Translations under genes and position numbers: made by a program | Part shown: positions 1-5,669 of the stretch, piece after piece | How the letters are laid out: every line of letters begins with the position of its first letter | Position numbering within the stretch: position 1 is the first letter of the stretch | Source of the DNA: Alectryocaccomicrobium faecavium | GTDB lineage: Bacteria; Bacillota; Clostridia; Christensenellales; Aristaeellaceae | NCBI GenBank assembly: GCA_018713425.1 | Contig: DVOT01000024.1 | Span: forward strand, 1 to 11,919 | Length of the DNA stretch: 11,919 bases | Direction: 5' to 3' | The notes under the pieces: model-generated | Told to the model about the DNA's origin: nothing | The model's input: the letters and a program-made list of their open reading frames with translations, nothing else | Database searches by the model: none

Positions 1-21
1 GCAAATGCTTGCAAAAAGGTG

Positions 22-176
22 AAGGCCCGAAGGGCTGAAGTGCCGAGCACACGAAGTGCGCAGGCACGGAACACCGCGCAAGCGAAGCGCAGGGCGGTGC
101 GAAACGGAAAAATACATTCCCGCCCCGATTGCTGGCCGTCGAAGCACGCGAAGCGGTGCGTAGACAAGCAATCGGG
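22..176. repeat. Cluster of short hairpins with a shared GAA/TTC loop
   Basis: No convincing gene lies in 1-254. Instead there are consecutive inverted repeats: GCCC/GGGC at 25-35 around GAA; an outer GTGCC/GGCAC stem at 40-44 and 63-67 enclosing GCAC/GTGC around ACGAA; CACC/GGTG at 72-75 and 96-99 enclosing GCGC/GCGC; and a perfect 10-bp stem CCCGATTGCT/AGCAATCGGG at 124-133 and 167-176 that encloses a GCACGC-GAA-GCG hairpin. The tip is CGAAG-like on the + strand (CTTCG on the - strand) in most units. This looks like a degenerate palindromic element or a structured 3' region of the leftward operon mRNA, which ends at 255. The pairings are read directly; any function is inferred. Confidence 0.55.
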
Positions 177-181
177 AAATC

Positions 182-210
182 TCGCCCGCAAACCGCAGGT
201 TTGTGGGCGA
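182..210 (-). terminator. Strong 13-bp hairpin after the leftward operon, possible terminator
   Basis: Positions 182-194 pair with 198-210 across a three-base loop, giving 13 pairs with one G-T wobble. On the - strand it lies about 45 bases after the TAA of the SIS gene and is followed by only a short T run (gattt), so termination is plausible but not canonical. It could instead be a 3' stabilising structure or part of the adjacent hairpin cluster. Confidence 0.4.
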
Positions 211-213
211 TCA

Positions 214-242
214 GAGCGCCATCGCTTGCGGCAACGGCGCTC
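214..242 (-). other. Hairpin just after the SIS gene stop codon
   Basis: GAGCGCC at 214-220 pairs with GGCGCTC at 236-242 around a 15-base loop. It is the first structure met by a leftward transcript leaving the SIS gene, and it stands next to the 182-210 hairpin. There is no T tract. Confidence 0.35.
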
Positions 243-254
243 CATCTCGTTTGC

Positions 255-881
255 TTATCTTTCCGGCGGGTTTCCAGAAGAAGCATTGAGCCTCTCCCCC
301 ACAGCTCCGCCTGGATGAATGATGGCAAACTGTTCGTTCTTATAGCCGGTTTTCAAAATCAACGCCGCTTGCAGCGCATCGAACAACGTGTTGAGCACCG
401 CAAAGCTCGTCGTTCCCTGGCTGTTGTACAAATCGGTTTCCCGCGTTACCCGCATAGGCAGCACGAGATCCGCCTTCTGTGCCATAAGCGAGGACAGGTT
501 TTCCGTCACCACAATGGTAAAAACCGATTTTTGGCGGCATATATCCATAATGGGCAACAGTTCCTGCGTCTTTCCGCCCCGGGACGCCAAGAGCATCACG
601 TCGCCCGCTTGCAAAAATCCCGTCGCTCCATGTACGGCTTCCGCTGGCGAAATGAAACGCGCTGGCCGCTCGATGCAACACATCAAATGCGCAAAGTGCT
701 GGCAGGCAATTCCCGAATGTCCACAGCCAGAAGCGCCGATGCGCGCGGCGCGGGCGAGCACATCCACCGCACGCAAGAAATCCGCCGCGGACAGGGCTTC
801 GCTGGCGGCTTCCAGCGCCTGCGCTTCAAGGGAAAACGCTTGTTTGCCCGCTTCCCAGATGGCCTCGTTGCAGGTATCCAT
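255..881 (-). CDS. SIS-domain sugar-phosphate isomerase (arabinose-5-phosphate isomerase-like, no CBS domains)
   Basis: The 208-residue protein is a single SIS domain, expected to aldose-ketose isomerise a phosphorylated sugar in the cytoplasm. The core GASGCGHSG is at 49-57, EAVHGATG at 81-88, a SIS phosphosugar loop SRGGKTQE at 100-107, and HPGGAVGERL at 189-198. The order and the HPGGA motif match the KdsD/GutQ family. H84, E107 and H189 correspond to catalytic residues of that family, but the usual lysine of GxGKSG is histidine (H55). The two C-terminal CBS domains of KdsD are absent, as in known SIS-only relatives. The ATG at 881 was chosen: it lies one base after the YjbQ stop and has AGGA six bases upstream, whereas an in-frame ATG at 938 would lie inside YjbQ. 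It is the last gene of the operon. The family is clear; the substrate is unknown and is probably a catabolic sugar phosphate rather than a lipopolysaccharide precursor. Confidence 0.85.
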   Translation of the reverse strand: MDTCNEAIWEAGKQAFSLEAQALEAASEALSAADFLRAVDVLARAARIGASGCGHSGIACQHFAHLMCCIERPARFISPAEAVHGATGFLQAGDVMLLASRGGKTQELLPIMDICRQKSVFTIVVTENLSSLMAQKADLVLPMRVTRETDLYNSQGTTSFAVLNTLFDALQAALILKTGYKNEQFAIIHPGGAVGERLNASSGNPPER

Positions 882-882
882 A

Positions 883-1509
883 TTAAATCCTATCCTTAAG
901 TTGCAAATCGAATTGCTGCATATACTGCTTTTCCTCATCCGTATATTTGCGCAGCGTATTGATCACTTCTCCGTTCTTCCACTTGCGGTCGCCCACGTCG
1001 TCCGTGGTTCCCATAACGGTAACGTTTAGCTGACGCCTGCGCGCGCGCACATGATCCCAGTCGATCAAATAAATGTGGGCGAATTCTCCCGTATCCAGCA
1101 CGCCGTCCTTAATGGTGATGGTTTCGCTGCGGCCAAAGAATACGCTGCGCAGATGTCCGTCTGTATTCATGCTCGTATAATCGCCCGGCTCGTTCACATG
1201 CCGCCCATATTGCGCATGGATGGGGCCAGGATGGCGATATTGATGTTCCTCCATAAAATCCGGAATCATCTTGCGCATAATGTCCAGCAAATCATGCTGC
1301 AAATACTCCAAATCAAAGGAATCGATGTCATGCGAGCACTCCTGAATCATCACGGAACAGGTCGTATGGTGGGAAGCCACGCAAGCCGTTCCATTGATCA
1401 CACCAGAGTCCTTCACGATTTGGTTGATCTCCCGCGTCACATCATGAAACGTGGGAATCCAGCCGCGCGATTGCAATTCCAATTCCTTTTGATACACTTT
1501 GAATTCCAT
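883..1509 (-). CDS. YjbQ/UPF0047 family protein, enlarged
   Basis: This 208-residue protein belongs to the YjbQ (UPF0047) family, some members of which show weak thiamine-phosphate synthase activity in vitro; the physiological reaction is generally unclear. Family hallmarks are HHTTCSV at 47-53, NTDGHLRSVFFG at 115-126, TGEFAHIYLIDWD at 140-152 and RRRQLNVTVMG at 157-167. Typical members are about 135-140 residues. This one has extra sequence between the first and second blocks (about 80-112, rich in His, Tyr and Pro) and a charged tail of about 40 residues after 167. The start is the ATG at 1509, with GGAGG at 1518-1522 and an eight-base spacer; an ATG at 1524 lies upstream of that ribosome site and is unlikely. 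Its place between a TIM-like and a SIS isomerase argues for a role in sugar-phosphate metabolism, but the reaction is not known. There is no signal peptide or membrane segment. Confidence 0.85.
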   Translation of the reverse strand: MEFKVYQKELELQSRGWIPTFHDVTREINQIVKDSGVINGTACVASHHTTCSVMIQECSHDIDSFDLEYLQHDLLDIMRKMIPDFMEEHQYRHPGPIHAQYGRHVNEPGDYTSMNTDGHLRSVFFGRSETITIKDGVLDTGEFAHIYLIDWDHVRARRRQLNVTVMGTTDDVGDRKWKNGEVINTLRKYTDEEKQYMQQFDLQLKDRI

Positions 1510-1554
1510 TTTTGTTTCCTCCACATTCTCTAATATTTTGTTTGCCCCATCTCG

Positions 1555-2268
1555 TCAGTCGCGCTTTGCCATGCGATCCTCATACGCCTGCCGGCAGGCC
1601 AGCAACATATCCTTCAGCATTTTTCCTGGCTGTTCCGCCTTGCAAATGGCGCTGGAAGAACCCGTGGCGTCGGCTCCAGCAAAAATGGTTCTATACACGT
1701 CGTCCGGCGAGGAAATGCCCGCGCCCTGAAGCACCTGAATCTCCGGATTCACCGCTTTTACCGCCTCTGTGGAGGCGCGCACCAAAGCTTCGTCGCTCGT
1801 CACGCCCGTGCCGATCAATTCCGTGGGTTCCACCACGAGAATGTCCGGCGCCAACATCGCCAGCATCGCCGCTTCTTTGCACGAATCCGCGCAAACCACG
1901 CTCAGCAGCCCGACTTCCCGCGCCCGCTCCACCGAACGCACCAGCGCGTTCAGCGTCATCGGTCTTTCCGCGTGGTTCAGCATCGCGCAATCCGCGCCAG
2001 CGTCCTTAAGCGCTTCCGCCAATATGCTGCCCTGTCCCTTGCCCGGCGCGATGGGATCCATGTGCTGTGCGCACAAATATAGCCCATGCACATTTTCCGC
2101 GATCAACCGCAAATCCGTAAGCTGCGGCGTATAGATCACGGAAACGCCCGTCTCCTGCGAAGCGCGCAAAGCGTCCTGCGCCAAGGCAAGCGCTTCCTTG
2201 CCATAGAGATATGCCTTGGGGCCCACCTCAAAAAAGGGCGGGGCGATCTTTCTTTGCAAATTGTGCAA
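1555..2268 (-). CDS. Triose-phosphate-isomerase-family protein, probably a sugar-phosphate isomerase
   Basis: The 237-residue protein has the TIM-barrel isomerase signature, closer to the short archaeal-like branch than to housekeeping bacterial TpiA (about 250 residues). Likely catalytic residues are K18 in GPKAYLYG (replacing the usual N-x-K), H99 in LNHAERP and E147 in VEPTELIGTG. Phosphate-binding loops are GAGISSPDD at 182-190 and GSSSAI at 203-208. The family includes TpiA and also tetrulose-phosphate isomerases such as EryH of erythritol catabolism. In an operon with a sugar kinase and a SIS isomerase, a specialised role on a ketose phosphate is more likely than glycolysis (inference). 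The start is TTG at 2268, seven bases after GAGGAGGG; no ATG occurs in frame for about 70 codons. It lies 26 bases after the kinase stop. Confidence 0.82.
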   Translation of the reverse strand: MHNLQRKIAPPFFEVGPKAYLYGKEALALAQDALRASQETGVSVIYTPQLTDLRLIAENVHGLYLCAQHMDPIAPGKGQGSILAEALKDAGADCAMLNHAERPMTLNALVRSVERAREVGLLSVVCADSCKEAAMLAMLAPDILVVEPTELIGTGVTSDEALVRASTEAVKAVNPEIQVLQGAGISSPDDVYRTIFAGADATGSSSAICKAEQPGKMLKDMLLACRQAYEDRMAKRD

Positions 2269-2275
2269 TCTCTTT

Positions 2276-2283
2276 CCCTCCTC
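2276..2283 (-). promoter_or_regulatory. Ribosome binding site that fixes the TTG start of the TIM-like gene
   Basis: On the - strand this reads GAGGAGGG and ends seven bases before TTG at 2268. It supports a rare start codon, which may hold down expression of this gene relative to its neighbours. Confidence 0.7.
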
Positions 2284-2294
2284 GCTTGCCCATC

Positions 2295-3809
2295 CTATTT
2301 GGCATCCATTTCCCGAGCGTTTTTGCGGAACATCTGCTGCAGCGCGCCATACAGCGCGATATAGCGCCGGTATGTTTCATCCGCCATTGGGCGCAGCGAG
2401 AAATCCGGAACGAATACCGCTTCCTTTTCTCTATCCTCCGCAACCCAATCCACGCTTTCGAAAATTCCCGCGCCAACCCCTGCGAGAATCGCCGCGCCCA
2501 GGCAAGCGCTTTCCCGCGCGCGCACCGGCTGCATTTCGCGCTGCGCAATATCGGCTTTGATTTGCAGCCATACCTTGCTATTGGCGCCGCCGCCCAGGCA
2601 ATATATCCGCCGCGCGTCTATGGGCAAGCTTTCCAGATTCCGGCGCAACATGCACGCGACCGCTTCCATTATGGCGCGCGCAAAATGCGCGCGGCCATGT
2701 TCCAGCGTGATGCCAGAAAAAACGCCTCTGGCATACGCGTCATATTCCGGGTGCGCAGCCCCCGTAAGGTGTGGCAGCATCGTCAGCCCAGCGCAGCCCA
2801 GCGGAATCCGCTCTGCTTCCGCGTCCATCTGCTGGAAGGCAGCCTCCAGTTCTGGCACATCCGGATAGAACTTTGCGGCAAACCATTTTAGCGTCATCCC
2901 CGCGGATTGCGACCACAACAGCACCGTATACCGCCCAGCGACCGCATGGTTCTGGCAGGTAATGGGCAGATCCGGATCGTAAGGAATAAAACCATCCATC
3001 ACCGCGCTAACCGCCAGGCAAGAACCCGTCGTCTCGCAAACGATGCCCGGTCGCGTCATGCCGCAACCAATGGCGTTGCACGTTTGATCCAGCGCGCCCA
3101 TTGCAACGAGCACCGATGGCGGCAATCCCGTTTCACGCGCCGCCCGCGCCGTAACGCATCCCACCGCCGAGCCGCAGGGCAGGATTTCGGGCAACCTTTG
3201 CGCGTCCAGGCCGAGCGTTTCCAACATTTCCGGCCACCAACGCGCGGTGTGAATGTCCAACATAGCGGACGACGCCCACAAGTTGGGTTCGCCAACGTAT
3301 CTCCCCGTGAGGCGATACAGCAAATAGTCTTCCAGTAGCAGGAATTTGTGCGTGCGCGCAAATTCCTGTGGGCGGTTTTTCCGCAGCCAAAGGATTTTTG
3401 CCGCGGGCCATGTGGCCGTCATATCCGCCTGGCCGGTCTTTTCATATACCGCCTGGCGGCCAAACCGCTCTCTCAATTGGTCTGCCTCCAAGAAGGCGCG
3501 GTTATCCAACCACACGATTCCATTGCCCTGCGGCTGCCCGGCGGAGTCCAAGCAAAACAAGGTTTCCCCCTGACTGCTGATGGCGAGGGCGGCGATCTGC
3601 TCCGCGCATATGCCGGACTGAGCCAGCAACGCTTGAATCAGTTCGCAAAAAATGCGCCAATACTCCTCCGCGGGAAATTCCACAATGTTTTCGCTGGGCG
3701 TCAAAAGCGTATAATCCCGCTGCTCAACGCAAATCAAACGCTTATCTTCGTTAAAGAGCGCCGCCTTAAAAGCCGTCGTTCCAGCGTCTACCCCCAATAG
3801 GTATTTCAT
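2295..3809 (-). CDS. FGGY-family carbohydrate kinase
   Basis: A 504-residue cytoplasmic kinase of the FGGY family (xylulokinase, ribulokinase, erythritol kinase and relatives), expected to transfer phosphate from ATP to a ketose or polyol. The N-terminal phosphate-binding motif GVDAGTTAFKAALF is at 6-19, sugar-contact motifs SQGE at 79-82 and WLDNR at 100-104, the probable catalytic base is D241 in GALDQTC, followed by ETTGSC at 259-264. The adenosine-binding motif GGGANSKVWLQIKADI is at 406-421 and ESACLGAAILAGVGAG at 433-448. The length is normal for the family. The ATG at 3809 follows AAGGTGG closely and lies 22 bases after the stop of the isomerase gene, so the two are very likely co-transcribed. 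Substrate specificity cannot be read from the sequence; the isomerase upstream suggests a ketose. Confidence 0.92.
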   Translation of the reverse strand: MKYLLGVDAGTTAFKAALFNEDKRLICVEQRDYTLLTPSENIVEFPAEEYWRIFCELIQALLAQSGICAEQIAALAISSQGETLFCLDSAGQPQGNGIVWLDNRAFLEADQLRERFGRQAVYEKTGQADMTATWPAAKILWLRKNRPQEFARTHKFLLLEDYLLYRLTGRYVGEPNLWASSAMLDIHTARWWPEMLETLGLDAQRLPEILPCGSAVGCVTARAARETGLPPSVLVAMGALDQTCNAIGCGMTRPGIVCETTGSCLAVSAVMDGFIPYDPDLPITCQNHAVAGRYTVLLWSQSAGMTLKWFAAKFYPDVPELEAAFQQMDAEAERIPLGCAGLTMLPHLTGAAHPEYDAYARGVFSGITLEHGRAHFARAIMEAVACMLRRNLESLPIDARRIYCLGGGANSKVWLQIKADIAQREMQPVRARESACLGAAILAGVGAGIFESVDWVAEDREKEAVFVPDFSLRPMADETYRRYIALYGALQQMFRKNAREMDAK

Positions 3810-3831
3810 GCGCCACCTTCCTCACTGCCGG

Positions 3832-5238
3832 TCAGTATACCACCGCAATGTCCAATAGGCCGCACAGTTCTTTGAGCGCCTGCACCTCGTTCCCGTAGCA
3901 CACAATTACGTGCTGGCTGGATACCCGCTGCGCAAACTCTGGCACCGTGCAGGAATCGGGGAAGACTTCCAGACTTGGCAGCTGCGGCGCAGGAGGCGCC
4001 CACCCATATTCTTCCCACTTGGGCGGCTGCTTGGCTTCTCCAGTGTAGATATGCATATAATACCGGCCCTTTTTGTAATACAGCCGCGCGCAGGTGACAT
4101 AGCCCGTTTTCACCTTGCTGACATTGAGCAAAGAAGCGTCCAGCAGGCCAAAAGCCGTGGGCAACAATTCCACATTTCCCTCGATCGCCGGAATGGGGAT
4201 ATAATCCGGAACGCCGATGAGCATGCTCTCTTTGAAATACTCATAGTATTCCATATAATGCGCCACTTGCCCGGTCAAATAGCGCACCATTAGCTGCGTT
4301 ACATTGCCCATCACATCGTTTTCCGGCGTGGTGCAAACCCCGCAAGAGCGCTCCAGCAGCATAAATACAATCGCAGGCGGAAAGCCCAAGAGCTTCTTCA
4401 TACCGTCGACATCGATGAGCGTAACCGCGTCATACCCGCGCTCCCGCACCCGTTTCGCAAGGGCCAAAGCATAGCGCGCTCCTTTTTCCAGCACGGAATC
4501 CGCACACGGCTTAAGAATCGTCCATTGGCTGCGCATATCGCTCACCACTTGCGCAACTTCCTGGGCAGAAAGCGCTTCCGCTTCCCGCACCATTTCCAGC
4601 ATTTCAAATGGCTCCACTTCCACGCCCAGTTGCCCGCGCATGGAATTGCCCTCATATTGCGTGCCATACAGCAGCATATCGCGGTAGCCCATCGTTCCCA
4701 CACGAGCATGGCGCAACCGCTTTGCCGCAAAAGCCGCGCGAATGTAGGTGTCAATCGCCTCCAGAGGTTCCGGCTCATCAATCACGTTATACACATATTT
4801 AAAGGTATAGTCCATCGCTTCCAACGCGGGACGAAGCGCAGACGTACCGGCCTGCTCGGCCGTGGTCACAATTCTATCGCCCTCGCGCCAGCCGCAAAGG
4901 CCCCACAGCACCATGGGGAGCGAGCGGAATTCATCTGCCACGCGGATCACCGCATGCGTAGGAACCCAACCCGCCACGCACAGAATCAGCGAATCAAACT
5001 GCTCGGCTTTCAACAAGGCAATCGCTTTGTCCGCCGTCTCATAAGCGGGGTCATCGATCACAATCCCGCCATCCACAAAATTTGCCGCAAGCGTTCGCAA
5101 GGATTTGAGCGCCGCGTCGTGCTTGATTTGCAAGCGTTCAAATGGCGTGTTCACCTCTCCAAAGCACACAAAACCCACATTCCCCATTTGCCGCGTACCC
5201 TTTTCTGCCTGTGGATGCAAATTGCAATTTTCGGCCAT
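3832..5238 (-). CDS. L-fucose/L-arabinose isomerase-family protein
   Basis: First gene of the leftward operon, 468 residues, in the metal-dependent L-fucose/L-arabinose isomerase superfamily, which interconverts aldoses and ketoses. The middle region contains GTMGYRDMLLYGTQYEG at 181-197, then TTPENDVMGNVTQLM at 303-317 and VKTGYVTCARLYY at 376-388, and the end has the SQHVIVCYGN block at 441-450. By analogy with FucI (two acidic ligands 24 apart plus a C-terminal histidine), E306, E330 and H443 are the best metal-ligand candidates; the second acid would be Glu rather than Asp. It is shorter than FucI (about 590) and near AraA (about 500) in size. The ATG at 5238 has GGAG eight bases upstream; a second in-frame Met at residue 18 has a weaker site. 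It lies about 73 bases after the predicted transcription start. The family is confident, the sugar is not. Confidence 0.82.
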   Translation of the reverse strand: MAENCNLHPQAEKGTRQMGNVGFVCFGEVNTPFERLQIKHDAALKSLRTLAANFVDGGIVIDDPAYETADKAIALLKAEQFDSLILCVAGWVPTHAVIRVADEFRSLPMVLWGLCGWREGDRIVTTAEQAGTSALRPALEAMDYTFKYVYNVIDEPEPLEAIDTYIRAAFAAKRLRHARVGTMGYRDMLLYGTQYEGNSMRGQLGVEVEPFEMLEMVREAEALSAQEVAQVVSDMRSQWTILKPCADSVLEKGARYALALAKRVRERGYDAVTLIDVDGMKKLLGFPPAIVFMLLERSCGVCTTPENDVMGNVTQLMVRYLTGQVAHYMEYYEYFKESMLIGVPDYIPIPAIEGNVELLPTAFGLLDASLLNVSKVKTGYVTCARLYYKKGRYYMHIYTGEAKQPPKWEEYGWAPPAPQLPSLEVFPDSCTVPEFAQRVSSQHVIVCYGNEVQALKELCGLLDIAVVY

Positions 5239-5286
5239 TCTCGTTTCTCCATCCTTTCCTCAGTCATCCACGCTCCACAAAATATA

Positions 5287-5294
5287 TTTCGAAA
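5287..5294. promoter_or_regulatory. TTTCGAAA palindrome in the leader of the leftward operon
   Basis: A perfect 8-bp palindrome about 18-25 bases downstream of the predicted leftward start point. The same core occurs at 5564-5571 and 5692-5699, so it is a candidate operator position where a bound repressor could block the isomerase operon. Confidence 0.4.
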
Positions 5295-5318
5295 CTACAC
5301 GAGCCGTATCATACCATT

Positions 5319-5347
5319 ACTATACCATATTCCCGTGCCAATGTCAA
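5319..5347 (-). promoter_or_regulatory. Leftward promoter of the five-gene sugar operon
   Basis: On the - strand, -35 TTGACA (5342-5347), a 17-base spacer and -10 TATAGT (5319-5324) form a near-consensus sigma-70/SigA promoter. Transcription would start near 5312, giving a leader of about 73 bases before ATG at 5238. The strength of the boxes implies control by a repressor. Confidence 0.8.
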
Positions 5348-5392
5348 CCACGCATTCTCCATTTGACCGCACAGCGCAGCCTCGAAAATCGC

Positions 5393-5460
5393 TTATAAAT
5401 TTTTATAAATTTTTATTTCATTCTATTCAGATATAAATTTTATAGATATTTTATACTAAT
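5393..5460. other. AT-rich phased tract between the divergent promoters
   Basis: The decamer ATAAATTTTT is repeated exactly twice in tandem (5395-5404 and 5405-5414) and followed by further A/T runs to 5460, in sharp contrast to the GC-rich genes. A ten-base phasing of A/T tracts is expected to bend DNA, and such tracts can contact RNA polymerase or help bring two operators together (inference). Confidence 0.4.
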
Positions 5461-5475
5461 TATCGCGTCGCGATA
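5461..5475. promoter_or_regulatory. Perfect 15-bp palindrome, candidate operator
   Basis: TATCGCG and CGCGATA flank a central T. It lies roughly midway between the two divergent promoters, a GC core within an AT-rich stretch. It may be a regulator site. The regulator gene is not in the window. Confidence 0.4.
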
Positions 5476-5531
5476 TAGGTTTAATATTACTTATCTTCCC
5501 CGCCGATCTGGACATTTCACAGCAAACACCC

Positions 5532-5556
5532 CACAAAATTCCTCCAACTTTTTGTG
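5532..5556. promoter_or_regulatory. Inverted repeat CACAAAA/TTTTGTG
   Basis: Seven-base arms at 5532-5538 and 5550-5556 are separated by 11 bases, upstream of the rightward promoter. It could be an operator half-site pair; chance is possible in this AT-rich region. Confidence 0.3.
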
Positions 5557-5561
5557 CCGAT

Positions 5562-5573
5562 AATTTCGAAATT
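5562..5573. promoter_or_regulatory. AATTTCGAAATT palindrome upstream of the rightward promoter
   Basis: A perfect 12-bp palindrome ending 13 bases before the -35 box at 5587. It shares the TTTCGAAA core with sites at 5287 and 5692, as expected for a regulator acting on both operons. Confidence 0.42.
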
Positions 5574-5586
5574 CAACGAAAGCGCA

Positions 5587-5615
5587 TTGACATTTCCTTC
5601 GTGTGCTGCTAAAAT
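5587..5615 (+). promoter_or_regulatory. Rightward promoter of the glycosidase operon
   Basis: A consensus -35 TTGACA (5587-5592), a 17-base spacer and -10 TAAAAT (5610-5615). Transcription should begin near 5622, leaving a leader of about 48 bases before ATG at 5670. Confidence 0.82.
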
Positions 5616-5669
5616 TGTAGCTGTGATTTCCCACAAACGTCTTTGCGTCAAAAAAGGGAGGCAACCGCA

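Noticed and set aside
1..246. Possible CRISPR array
   Set aside because: The repeated units are short hairpins of differing sequence and spacing; there is no constant repeat with uniform spacers and no cas gene.
129..1029. Long + strand open frames across the SIS and YjbQ region
   Set aside because: They are antisense to two family-assigned genes and show no ribosome site or domain.
255..5238. Assignment to D-apiose or L-fucose catabolism
   Set aside because: No apiose isomerase/aldolase or fuculose-phosphate aldolase is present, and the TIM, YjbQ and SIS genes do not fit those pathways.
5577..5590. Catabolite-response-element-like CGAAAGCGCATTGA overlapping the rightward -35
   Set aside because: It matches only about nine of the twelve defined cre positions, and the mismatches include the conserved ends, so it was not listed as a feature.
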